From Hevea brasiliensis (Eukaryota; Streptophyta; Magnoliopsida; Malpighiales; Euphorbiaceae), in contig NC_079507.1 of the NCBI RefSeq assembly GCF_030052815.1, positions 61,536,619 to 61,600,618 of the forward strand: 64,000 bases of DNA, given 5' to 3'. The notes under the pieces were generated by a model, which was given only the letters and a program-made list of their open reading frames with translations, made no database searches and was not told the origin of the DNA. How positions within the stretch are numbered: position 1 is the stretch's first letter; each line of letters starts with the position of its first letter. Both the position numbers and the translations under genes were made by a program. Below are positions 1 to 12,700 of this stretch, one piece after another.

Positions 1-522
1 TTTAAGTAGTATTCATAGTTTTAAAATCTAAGTTGCAACAATGGTAATTTGATGCATTATAAATGACATTAGGTATATGGGCTTTTTAAAATTAAAAAAG
101 AAAAGCTAAAATTTGCAATGCCACATAAATGACTTTAGATTTGGGTAGTTGTACAGTATAAATGACTCTAGTTTGTGTGTTCTACAACTGCTAAACATGC
201 AAATTGTGCATCTTCAGAACTTGCATTGCTAATTCTGCATCTTGATAATAGCATTGGTCCTTGTATCAATGTGAGAGTTTTGCATTCAGGTTTTTATGTG
301 ATTATCCTTATCCCAAAAGATACAATTGTTTAGTTTGTTATGTTCTAATTCTAGTATTTATCTAAAGATTATGTTAGAGCAGAATAGAGAATTAGAGATC
401 ATTGCAAACCTTTGTGCTAATGCATCCTGTACTTGTTCTGCTATTTTTGCTTGGTTTCATCTAGGAATTCTTAGAGAAGCAATACTTGAGAGAATGTGAG
501 AGTGTATAAAAAGGTGTGAAAG
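1..522 (+). other. Region upstream of the CWC25-like copy, with a probable 5' UTR exon
   Basis: This stretch is AT-rich and has no convincing coding region. A pyrimidine-rich tract ending in CTAG at 461-464 looks like a splice acceptor. The 58 bases from there to the ATG at 523 would then be the 3' part of a 5' UTR exon, with a 5' UTR intron further upstream. No clear TATA box or upstream exon can be assigned. Inference only. Confidence 0.35.
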
Positions 523-2470
523 ATGGCGTTAAAGTTTCTGAACAAGAAGGGATGGCACACAGGGGGCCTGAGGAACATAGAGAATGTGTGGAAGGCTGAG
601 CAGAAGCATGAGGCAGAGCAGAAGAAATTGGACGAGCTCCGCAAGCAGATTCAGGACGAATGTGAGCACTCCGAGTTTCACCTTCTCCAGGAACAAGCCG
701 GTCTCATTCCGTATGTTCTGTTTTGATTCTGTAGTAGTTTCCTTTTGAATGAATTAAAGCTATTTTTAGGTTTTTATTTTTCTTCTGCACGAAAATTTAA
801 CTAAATTGGGGACAACAGGAAGCAGGAGAGATTGGAATTTCTTTACGATTCCGGACTGGCTGTAGGAACGGGAAGTAGTAGTTGTGCTGGAGGATCAGGA
901 GTAGTGTTCAAGGCGCTTGAAGAAGCTACTCCCAACAGCAGCAAGGCCGCCGATGCATCCTCTTCTGCTGCCAAGCAATCCTCTGCCCACGGAGCCTTAT
1001 TCGAGGACAAGCCACACTCTGCCAATGACGCTTGGAGGAAACTACATTCTGATCCTTTGCTTTTGATTTGCCAGCAGGAGCAAGAAGCCCTTACCCACAT
1101 CAAGAACAACCCCATTCAAATGGCCCTTATTCGTAAATCTGTAAAGTACCTTTTTTTTTTCCCTTTATATTAGGTGAAAACAATGAGGAGAGAGAAAGAC
1201 ATGCATTGCATCACTTTGATTTCATAGGTTACAGCAAATTTATTTTACAACTCTGATTTACACTTTGAAAACGCATTCCAGAACTTGAAAGCATTTCTTT
1301 TCATCAATGAGTTCTTTGCACAAATTTAAAGCTTTAGCTTGCTTTGTTGAATGAATTTCAATATGATGTATTGTCTACTCTATAGTTTGTTTACTTCAGT
1401 GTATCTTCTAATCAGTTTCTTGTTCTGTCCTCTCTCCAATTAAACTTGGAAACATTGAGTAATTATTCCTGTTTAAGAGTACGTATCAAGTTTATGATGG
1501 TCCTAACAATCTTTTAAGTTGGGGAAATAATTTATTGATATCATGGGGGAAATTTGATGAGTAATGAGCTGACAGTAATGGCTTGAATTTTGTCAAAATA
1601 ATGCAATTATATAAAACAAGAAACCAGAGTGTGATGATCAATTTTTCGACATACAATAATATAGTAATCAGATTTATTTATTTATACATATAGGTTGAAG
1701 CAAACAAAGAGAAGCCTCTTGATAAAAAGGAACATCAAAAGAAGTACAGTCATGGTAATGCAAAGCATCTTAAGCATTCATCATCCAAAGAACAATCAGA
1801 TTCAGAAGATGCTTATGACAAAAATGAAAAGAGGAGAAAGACAGGCAAGCGTAAGGGCTCTAAACATGATGACCATTATTATAAAGCACAAATGGTTTTG
1901 GATGACAAATCAGGTGAAAGAGAAAGTCTAAGAAGAAAGACCAGCTGCAAGGCTTCTGACTTTAGAAAGAAGTCTCCCCGTGTCTTCTCAAGCTCAAAAG
2001 TGGCACAAAGTGATGGTCAAGATGCAGTCAAGAAGACTAATGGCAAGTTGAATGGTGAGCAGCATTCTTTGGAAGACTGGACAGAATCTGATGCTGGTAG
2101 AAAGGAAAGGGAAACCCAGAAGTTCTATCAATAGAAATGAATGGGAAACCAGAAGTTGCCATGATTCACGCTGTAAGCGCCGCAATGTTGCTCCTAAACT
2201 CTCGGAAGAAGAACGAGCTGCCAAGTTACAGGAGATGCAAGTGGATGCTGAGTTGCATGAGGAGCAAAGATGGAAGCGCTTGAGGATGATGCACAGGAAG
2301 CTACCTGTGCTAGCGTATCTAGTGACAGGAACTTCCTGGATGCAGCTCAGAGAAGTATGTATGGCACTGAGAAGGGAGGAAGTTCAACCATAGAGGAGAG
2401 TGTCCGACGTCGAGCGCATTATTCTTAAGGAAGGTCTGAAGTGGGTGATGGCAATGCATTTAGGCGATGA
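523..2470 (+). pseudogene. CWC25: CWC25-like pre-mRNA splicing factor, degraded non-processed copy
   Basis: Homologue of plant CWC25, a spliceosome factor acting around the first catalytic step, with an N-terminal CIR domain. Exon 1 is 523-710 (begins MALKFLNKKGWHTGGLRNIE), exon 2 is 819-1140 and exon 3 starts at 1694; phases join cleanly (LIP/KQERLEF, RKS/VEANKEK). Exon 3 encodes a Lys/Ser-rich charged region. It then breaks: around 2100-2134 the frame moves (TAG at 2132-2134 in the original frame), the conserved RRNVAPKLSEEER block is read in a second frame, near 2285-2295 the frame returns, and a TAA at 2426-2428 interrupts the C-terminal block that would have ended at TGA 2468-2470. Several expected Arg codons read Cys or His. 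Introns remain, so it is a DNA-level duplicate rather than a retrocopy. A truncated protein of about 316 residues is still possible, and assembly error is the main alternative. Confidence 0.75.
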
Positions 2471-3431
2471 TGCTCTTGTATCTTATTTATGTTTTTCCAG
2501 TTGTAAAAATTCCAGGATAGTTCTCCCCTTCTCATGCATGTGCCAATATCTTATGATAATGAAATGTTATACAAAATGCAAGTTTTGTGTATTAGTTTGA
2601 GCTTTGGAGGAGAGGCTAGGAAATATATGTGTATGTGTATATATATAGAGAATAATTTTGTTTAATAATGGATCATCTACGATTCATCCTTCTAAATGTG
2701 GGTGAGAAAAGTAAACGGATTGAAATTATATTGAATCAAAATCTAAATCTGAAATTGGTTGCATTGAAATCAAATTGGGAGAGAATCCGTTTGATCTTGA
2801 TTCCATTAGATCTTCGACCTGTAATTATCAATGTCGACTCATTGCCACAGCTACTTGAAGCACTTATTTGTTGCTGCAACGTCTCTCACACACTTGAAAT
2901 TTATTGAAATTGCACATTCTAACTTATAATTTAAACAAATCTAAGTTATTCTTGCTATCCAAACTATAAATTTATCTATCCAGAAGGACCCTTGAGTATT
3001 TTTCATCGATAACTTCACAATTTATAACTAAAAGTTAATATTTCATTAAAAAAGTTGGAAATTTAAATTAGCCTTCAAATCTCATTTTACTCAAAATAAA
3101 TTTTTTAATTACAATTAATATAATTTATAACCATTAGCAATAAAATTTAAATTTATTACAAAATAATATTTATAGCCGCTTAGTGAAGCGGACTCAAAAA
3201 TATTAAGGACTGATTGAATATGGCTATAAAAGTCTGAACTTAACGTGAGCTTGAATTTAATAATTATTAAATTAAATATTTATATTTAAATATTATATAT
3301 ATATTTTAATTAATTTTATATAAATATTAAATCAAACGCTTATCAATATAATTTGCTGTAAGGTTGAGCTTATATTATATTAGATAAGATGCACTTTGGT
3401 TTTTGATTTGAGATCTGTGTCTGGCTTTCAG
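2471..3431. other. Intergenic region between CWC25-like copy and EPL1
   Basis: No supported gene. It has a short TG/TA microsatellite near 2625-2647 and then becomes very AT-rich (3000-3350). The last part before the telo-box is probably the EPL1 promoter. Confidence 0.5.
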
Positions 3432-3440
3432 AAACCCTAA
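3432..3440 (+). promoter_or_regulatory. Telo-box (AAACCCTAA) at the EPL1 5' end
   Basis: The motif AAACCCTAA lies about 300 bases before the EPL1 start codon, in the probable promoter or first untranslated exon. Telo-boxes are common near start sites of plant housekeeping genes. A likely 5' UTR intron follows, with an acceptor AG shortly before the ATG at 3741. Confidence 0.45.
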
Positions 3441-3740
3441 CACACGCTCCAGAGGAAGAGATAAATCGCAAAACCACAGCGGATAATTCTCTTTCTTTGA
3501 GTTCTTTCTTGTATTGAACCCTAGACTCCAATTTACTCTACAGAATTAGCAAGAGGTTTACGTCATTCATGTTCAGTTGAATTCCTTATGGTTCTTCGTC
3601 TTTTCAATTTTACCTGGTTTCAGCTACAATTAGTAGTTTCCTGTTTGATGTGTTTTTGTTTGTTTGTTTGTTTTTCATGTACTTTATAGACTGGCATAGG
3701 CAATGGGAATGCAGGAAACACACATGTACATGAAAAGATA

Positions 3741-6700
3741 ATGAGTAGGCTTTCATTCAGGCCTCGGCCATTAGACATTCACAAGAAGCTCCCAATTGTC
3801 AAGTCTGTCAAGGATTTTGAAGAAGATGACACTCCCACTTCTACTCGCAACTCTCAGCTCCTCCGAATTGCTGCTGTTGAGCCTCATAATGAGGTGCTCT
3901 TTTCTTATTCTTCTTATTTTATTTTTATTTGTTTATTTTATTCTTCCTTTAAAATGCTTGGAGCTTTCTTTCCTAATGAATTGCTGTGTGACAGTTGCAT
4001 AAACACGCCCATATGTTTCTCAATGAGGATGCCTATTTTCAATTAATTTCAAGTTTCCTTTCTTTAGGTGCACCACATCCCTACTAAGAAACTAGCTCCT
4101 GAAATACCCACTCCTCAGTTTGTTGTTGTTGATACATATGAAAGAGACTATGCCCGTACTTTTGCTCAACCCACATCCTATCTACGTGCAAGGGGAGGTT
4201 TGTCAATTGCAATTCACAAAACAGTCATTTATTCAGATTTGCGTCTGTGTGAAATGCTCAAACTCTATTCAATCATTTGCAGCTCGAGCAGAACTTGGGG
4301 AGTTTGTTGACTATGATCTCGACAATGAGGATGAGGTTTGGCTTCAAGACTTCAATAAAGATAGGAAGCATCTTTCACCTGAAAGGTAATTAATATCAAT
4401 TATCTACATTCTCTGCCTATTTATATAAGAAAACTGAATGAATTACAACACTAATCTGCTGTTCCTTTGGTAAAAAATGAACTAAGCTTTTCGGTGGTTG
4501 GATAGCCACTACTCCGGAAAGCGAAAGCATCTGTAAAATTTAATTAACTATATATTAGCCATGAAGTAGTACTAGGAATCTCTAACTAGCTTTTCCACCC
4601 TTTTTACTGTTCCCTTTCCATACAAATTGATTAATCTATTCTGGAGGCTAGAAAGAGTAACTATGGGGAAAAGTGACAATAAGGTGTTAAGTGGAGATTG
4701 CTCGTTTAACATTCAGCTTCCTGAACCATGGGGTGTTTAAACTGATATTTCTACTTCCACACAATTGCTAAAACTTTTTCAACTTCTATTTCTGCATTAG
4801 ATTGTTGATTCACTTGGAACTTTCTTTGTCTTCTTGTATTGCGATTGTGTCGGTGTACTTGTTATTATAGGTTTGAAATTCTTATTTTCATGTTATTGTA
4901 GGTTTGAAAATCTTCTTTTCAAGTTGGAAGTGTTGGATCATAAAGCTCGGGAAAGAGCAGGGGTTATAACCCCCACTCTTGCTTCACCAATCCCTGTACT
5001 TCTACAACTTGATTCTGCAATTGAGGTGATTTACTGTTTTCATTGAGTGGTTCCTTGCAAATTTTGATGCTATATTTCAGTCTTAATCTTTTGCATTCAT
5101 AATGTCTAGAATTCCTATTTTATTATATTGACTATGTAGTATCCATATTTAGGATTGGCAATGAAAAATATACAGGTTTGATTTTCCTTGCAAATTCATA
5201 TTATGCCGGGCTTCATGCATTTTGATTTTCAGTGTATATCTGACAAAAGATGTATATATGAGTTAATAAAAAAGCTTCAGAATGAAATCCCCTGTTTTTT
5301 CTTTTAATGCTTTATTTGTAGTGGTTGTTTGACAATTAATGCCTTCACTTATAATGATTGTTTGTCAAATAATTAGACAAATGCTTTTTTTTTTAATTTA
5401 TTGTTTCTGAGTTTTTCTTCAATTAATTTTTTTTGACATATTTAGGCCATGCAAGCTCAAGGTCAGTCCGCCCGACATGCAGTTTTACTGTCTGTTTATA
5501 ATTATTGGAAGCAAAAGGTATGAATTATAAGTCAGCTTTGTGAAATTATAAGATTCATGATCAAATTCAGTATTCTGACGTATTCTTTTTTTTTAAATTG
5601 CTGTAGAGTTTACTCATTGAACCATGAAATCTTAGGCAAAAAAAGTGAATTTTTTTACCTGATAATTTAAACAATGCTGGAAGGTTTGCGATAATGGTCT
5701 TATGTTTGGACAAAGAGAAAGTACTAGTCACGTTCTGCATTTTTAATTGTATTAGGTGTGCATAGTTTGTAGAATGAATGACATGGAATGAGGTCCTTCA
5801 TGCATTGACAATTAAGAATTCACAATGCTATGTGGTGATGTGGTCTTCTTGATCTTGCAAATGAAGCAAGATATGATTATTTATGAAAAAATATTATGGC
5901 TTTTGGCTAGTTCAACCTAGCTTGGTTGAAGGTATGGCATGATTTGTATGGCTCGTTCTCATACGTCCAAATAGTTCCTACAGTTCCATACTTCATATAA
6001 GTGACACCAAGTATATGGTTTCGTCGTAGCCACTACCTTTTTCAGTGCATATGTGAAACTTCTATATGTGCTTACCATTCTAATATTGAAATGGGCACTA
6101 TTTTTGCAGAGCATCCAAGTTGAACAGGATACGTTTATTTGTTTACTTATTCTTTTGTTATGTGGGAGATGGGATATAAGTGTTGGTGCTCTTTAATTTT
6201 TTTTTTATTTCTAAATTTATGACTGCACTATTTTTTGTTGGTCTTCCCTGGGATTTCTTGCTTCACTTGGGTTTCATTTTTGCCTATATTATAACCTAAA
6301 AATTTTGTGCACTTCTCTTTGCTTATTTCTTTTTAAAAATCAAATCGATAAGTGGTGCTTCATCTTTTTCCTATTTCGGGCAGCGCGAAAGATGGCAGAA
6401 GCCTATTCTGCGACACTTGCAGGTTAGTTTAATCACTTGGCTTTGTAAATAATTTTGTTGTATTACATTTCACCGTTGGAATACTATTCAAAATGTGATT
6501 GTTGGTACTTGGTACATGATTTAAGACATCTTATGTTATTTGATTATAATTGTATGATCGTTAAGACTCTCTCCCTCCCCGACAACCAACCATTTACCCC
6601 CACCCCCACCCCCACCGACCCACCCACCCACATGCCCCAAAAACCCCATCCCCCCCCCCCCCCTCCACATTTTATGAGAAACTGAAATATTTTCTCTTAT

Positions 6701-9700
6701 TTGATTGTAACTATAAAAATCATCTTGAAATGATTTTCTAGCATTTGAATTTTTTTGCAGAAATAAATTTTGATTTAATGAGGAAAATCATGATTCCTTT
6801 TCCCCCCATTTGTAGCTTAATAGGATTAAAAAAAAACTGAAATGTCAAGTATGGTGTTCTCTGACTCCTGGCAATCGATGATGACTAATGGTTTCAGAGA
6901 GGAAAATGACTTAGTTTTCATAATATCAAGGAAAATGATTTTTTTTTTTTCCAATTTTCCTATAAAACCAAGCACCGAAAAATTTGGAAAATATTTTCTA
7001 TGAAAGAAACAAACCCCTTAATTACTTCATCTGTCAATTATATTTTTGTTAGTGTATGTGCATGTATGTTCTAAAAGAAATGTGGAAATTGTGTATTGCA
7101 TCCTCATATTATTTTACTATGTAACATATCCACATGCTCATATTCAATATTTGGACCCAGTTGCTTTGTGCTCATTTGGTTTAACTCTTGGAGCCAGTGG
7201 TTGACTGTTGAAACTTCAATCGCTAGACCATAGGCATTTGGTAAACAAAAGCTAGTAATTGAAACCCTAAAAGTTGGCTATTGATTTTTATAACTAAAAG
7301 CTGCAAAAACTATGCAATTTAAAAGCTTTTAGAATCAAAAGTTGGCTTTCAGAAAAATATGCCATTTAATTTCAAAATAATTAGCTAATACTTATTAATA
7401 ATTTAATTTTTAACCTTTTTGGTATAAACGTATATTTAAGTAGCCAAGCACATGTTAATTCATTAAAATTATAAAAATAATTAATTAAAATATAAAAATA
7501 TTAAATAAAGTTTGTTAATTATCTATATTGCTAAAATGTTGAAAGAGAATTCATTTGCATATAATAAATAAAATTTGTCATATAACATGTGAAAATTAAG
7601 AATTCCTTTTTGGTAATTTTATGATAGGACGATTACCTCGACTGCTGAATTACAAAATGTTTTTCAATCAATTACAACTGTTGACTATAAACACTTGGCC
7701 ATTGATTGGTTACTGCCACTGCTGACAGCTACTGCTAAACCTAGCATGCTTTTAGTCCCTGTGGAGTTTAGACATTACATATGTCAAACTCTTGCATTTG
7801 TAATTGTACCACATAAGATGCCCACAATCTAGTCCAAGCAACATGTTTACAGTAGAAAATATTCATTTCAGAGTTCCCACTTAATTGGCATCTTTATTTT
7901 TGGTCTTTCTTGCTTGGTAAGACTTTATTTAATAATATTTTAGGATTTTTGCTAAATTTGCTTGTAATTATGTGGCCGAATGATCTCAGCATTCTATTGT
8001 GATCTATCATAACTGTCTCAATTGCAAAAAGCAGCCATCAATATCTTGTTACCAAAAATTGATTGGGGTTGGTTGTGAGATGTTAAAAACTAACATTTAT
8101 CCCGTTTTGTGCATTTACATGCATGTATGTATTTATTGTTTCTCTCTCTTTGTTTTCCCCCTCTGGTCACAGCCTCCTCCACCAGTTAATGACACCAATC
8201 CGTACAATGTCTTCAGGCCAAGGGAAAAAGCTCACAGACTCCACACAAGAAGGGTAGGTGATTTGCATTTTATGAATTTGTTGGGTGAATTTTGAATAAT
8301 AGATATTCATTGCTTAAACCTTGCATAAGTTCATTTATTTGTTGGTGTCTTAAGTCAGTGTTCTCTTGTACAGATGCAAAGGAGGGAAAATAATGTGCAG
8401 TCATTTGAAAAGCTTCGCCAGGTCAGAACTTATATTTCTTCTTTGCTTCATTGTTGGTTCTTAATCAGGATTTAGAGGACTAAATCCCCATGAATTATAA
8501 TTGTCATCCAGATTGAAGCAAGTATCTGCTTGGTCTTTTGTGTTCAGTGCCACCAATAGTTGTTTTGTACTTTTGTCACATTTTCTTAAAGAAACATAAT
8601 TTAGCTTCAGTCTTTTGTTTGTACTATATACTATGAGTTGGTGTGTCGTTTTCAGTTGGTTACTAACCCAAATACCTAATGTTAATTGTTTTTAGATGAA
8701 AAGAAATAATTTATTAGTAAGAGAATGGAAATTACTTGAGGAAGTTCCTCTAATTGATGCAAAAGATAAAAAAAACAAAAGGAAAAGAAAAGGCCAAGCC
8801 CTCAAATCTCACTGTTATTGCCTAGGGACACCTCTTTAAAACCCCTGAAGCAGAAAGCCATAGAAGAACTTTTATGTGAATTATACATGTGTTCCTTTTC
8901 AATTACTGGTTTTTGAGTTTACATTTCTGATTATGGAATTTGTTCCTATTTTATTTGAAATTCAGGGATTTTTGTTCTTTATTCCGTTGCTTACAAGTGC
9001 AATACTTTCAAATGGCAATGAATTTCATATATTAAGTCTGTTCAGCATTGCTGTAACTGCTATTAAGAAGAGCTCCAATTTGAATACGATGATTAAATAC
9101 ATTGACTTAAGCACAATTAAACAAATTGTTTTTAATATAGATTTTGACTTGGTCATAAAAACTCCAAAACATCTAACCAAAGTTGTCTGAAACAACTCAT
9201 TTGAAACATCACCATTTCAGATAGTAGTTGCATTCTCAATAACAAATAGTCACTAAGCGATTAAAGGAAAGTGCATGAATAAACTATTTATTCATGAAGC
9301 ATGAGGGGTAGTGGCTGTCAATTTCATTTTGCACAGCAGCCTGAGTTGTTCATTTTTTCTGGTGTCTATTTATCTTCCCTATCTATCAATGTGTATCTTA
9401 TGCTGACATTTGTTCCTGCACATTGGAAACATATGTGCCAAGTTTTATAAAAAGTGAACATCTAGAGTATTTCAATAATCATTTTTAACTTTCTTCATCT
9501 GGAAAATCAATTGTGGATGTGGTCTTGGAAAATATAAAAATAATTTGAGTTCACACTCTCGTTAGTCAACTTTCACCAGGATTGGATACAATAATTTTGA
9601 TTTCTAGATGGTGGACATGTTGGTAAAATAAATTGATGATAGGGTTAGTTGTTGTCCCTTACTAGGTACAGTGTAGGATATTAAACTACATAAGATTAGT

Positions 9701-12700
9701 ACTGTGCTGTGAATGAAACTGAATTTGAGAGGAGAATCAGTGATACGGTATTGGAAGAAGAGTCAACTTAGGAATTATATTCATTAAAGAATTAGAAAGT
9801 TTACATTTTTATTGTTTTGGAATTCTGTTATTATTTACGAATATTTGAGAGTTGTATTAGGTTTAGCATTTTATTTAGGAAGTTTGAGTTTGTTTAGTAT
9901 TCATAATTTGTTTTGGTTTTAGTATTCCTAATTAGTTACTAATAGGACTAGTTGATAAACTCTAAATACCTATGTCTAGGTATTTTATTGAGAGAGATTT
10001 TTGCTATTATTGACGAATGTTTTGAGCTAATAAAATGGAGAATGTGTTTCTCCTCCAATTGAGAATGTGTTTTTCTATCCTTTGAGAATGTCTCTCACCC
10101 CTAACATAACTCTGCTGTTTCTACATCAATCAGTGATGTAGGTAGTAATCTTAACCCTAAATTAAGCTGTAGATTGACAAGAGAATAGTGAAAAAGAGAG
10201 AACTAAGATATCTAAGATCAACCAAATAGGTTGAATTTCTGGTTACACAACCAGAAAAATGTATCTGCCAGTTACTGGTTTTTATTTATCTGAGAAATTT
10301 GCCTCTAAACTGATTATTATGACCCTATTTATAGCCTAAAATCCTATTAGAGTAAGGTCTTGAACATCATTAGGACTTGAGCCTTCTAAATAAAGAGATT
10401 CATAACACAATCCTAATAGATTAAGTTTGCCCCTGGTTCAATCAGTCGTCTTTGGACTTGAATCCAAGAACTCTAGTCAGGATTAAATTTTTCCTCAAAC
10501 ATATTAAGTAAATTATTGTACACTTAGCATGCTGGGCTTTGAATACTTGATAACGTTGATGAAGTTGAATTTTTTTCCTTTTTTATCATAATTCCCTTTT
10601 CCCCTTAGAAGCAAGAAGGGTTATTCATATGATAGCATTTTTTAAAGACTGAAGTGGGATTGTGAGCCTGCAATTTTCTTATTTCATTTTTTTATCACTT
10701 CAATTTTTTTGTTTTGATTCTGCCAAGGTATGAAATAAAATTTTGAAATGAGTAAATCAATAAAAATGCAGTTGAATAAAAACATGCATCATTAATGGCA
10801 ATTTTGTAAACTTAATTTTGACATTTTTGTACAGTAATTATACAATTTGTTTTAGGCTTTCTTGTGATTTGGATTAATTATTTACAAAAAAAGTATAGTG
10901 CTTATCAATAAAATATAATCAATATAGTATTTGATACTTATTGTATCTGAAGAGCATGTAAAAGTGTAGTACTTCCCAACATAATATTTTAGATAATGAG
11001 GTAGTTTGAAAGATGTACTAAATGGTGGTCTCTTTTCTCTTCCTCTTTTTTCTCTTCCATATCTTTTCTCTTTCTTCTTCTTCTTCCTCTTTTTTTTTTT
11101 TGTGCTATCGGTACTACTCAAGAAAGATTATCCTATTCGGGACATCCTATATCCTTTAAGCTGTTATCCTATTCAGGACCAAAATCATTGTTAACTGGGG
11201 AAATACCAATAGCTGAAAAAGGAAAAATCAGCTCTCACATTTCCTGCTGCAATCGCAGTGCATCAAGTGATGTGCTATTTCTGCACCTATTACAGAAAAA
11301 AAGAAAGTTGTTAGTTTGATCCCATTTGCATTTTTTGATTTGTTTGGGGGACTTGAAAAGAAAGAACCTTTAAGGGAGAGGAAAAGCCCCTTATTGCTTT
11401 TGTGGATTTTGTTTATTCTGTTTCAACAAATTGGTGATGGTTAATGATGAATTTACTTTTCCAAAACAATAAATGAGATAAATTAGATCACTTCTCATAT
11501 TGTTACTGTATATTTGCATTTTGATTTTCTTTTGTGTTTATTTTTTTAGGTTAGGCGAAACCTCAACCAAGCTAAAACAATACTTGAGGCTCTTATTAAG
11601 GTGATCTCTTATTGGAAAATACCAAATATCTCTGAATTTTAAATGAGTTTCATTGTCAAAGGAAGCACTCATTGGCTGCAAATAAATATGCATGCAGCGG
11701 GAGGAGAAAAAAAGAGAGGCGACGGAGACTGAAGTGAGCCTCCAAAGAATCCAAATGAAGTACAAGGTATGTTTGTGTTACCACATGCATAATCTGTGAT
11801 TCTTGTTCTTTTCTATTTTCCCTTTTCTTTTATTGGATCATCCTTTTATTATCCAAAATTTTTGGGTGAACACTATCCGAAAGAAGGGTAAATGATGATC
11901 ATATTTAGTTGCTATTAGTAGTCAAGAATCCTGCCCATAGCTTTCTATTTGTATCTGGCTTTATAATGGTATATTACTCTATTTCTTTCATTTTATTTTT
12001 TCATAATGAATGGCATGTGCAAGATTTGTTAATAATGTTTATAGAAATGTGGGTAAGAGTTGTATAGCACTAAAAAATCTAAAACCATTTTATGAAATGA
12101 ATTTGAAAAAAACTAAAAGGAAATTCGTTATAAAAAAATTTGGAAAGGCTGGGAAGCAGATATTCTCAGAGCCAGTGATAGTCCTTCTGACTTCTTATGT
12201 GCTTTAAATTGTGTGCCTTCAGGCACATGTAGCCTCAAGGCATGGTGTCTAATAGATTTTAATCTGCATGGACTTCTTTTTTCTTAGCTATTCTGTTTCT
12301 TGACTTAACAGTGCCGTTTATTTGCCTATTGTCTTGTTTGAAATCTTCTATTTGATTGGGGTGTGGCATTTTCTCAGCATGAAACTGAGCTCCTTGAGTA
12401 CAGCTTGGCCCTTCCTGGATTCACGCCTTTGTCTTCCAAGTTTGCTTCAAGTGAAGATGAATTTGTGGATTCAGATGATCTAGCAAGCAGCCGTCCACGT
12501 GCCCAAACTGCTGCAGTTCAAAATCCTCCTTTAACAGATTCTATCCTTACAGTGCCTGCAGGAAGCATGAAGCAAGAGTTTAGGCGGCGACATACACCAT
12601 ATGGTTGGCTTAATAAAATGGTATGCACAAAGCTTTTTCATTGTACAATTTGCTATAAAATGGTACTCCAAACTCTCGAAAGAATTAACTGCTGTAAATT

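Noticed and set aside
843..1115. 90-codon minus-strand frame opposite CWC25 exon 2
   Set aside because: Antisense shadow of a Ser/Ala-rich coding exon.
7160..7750. hAT-like MITE in EPL1 intron 6, suggested by CATTTGGTTTAA-type sequence
   Set aside because: No matching inverted terminus or flanking duplication could be located.
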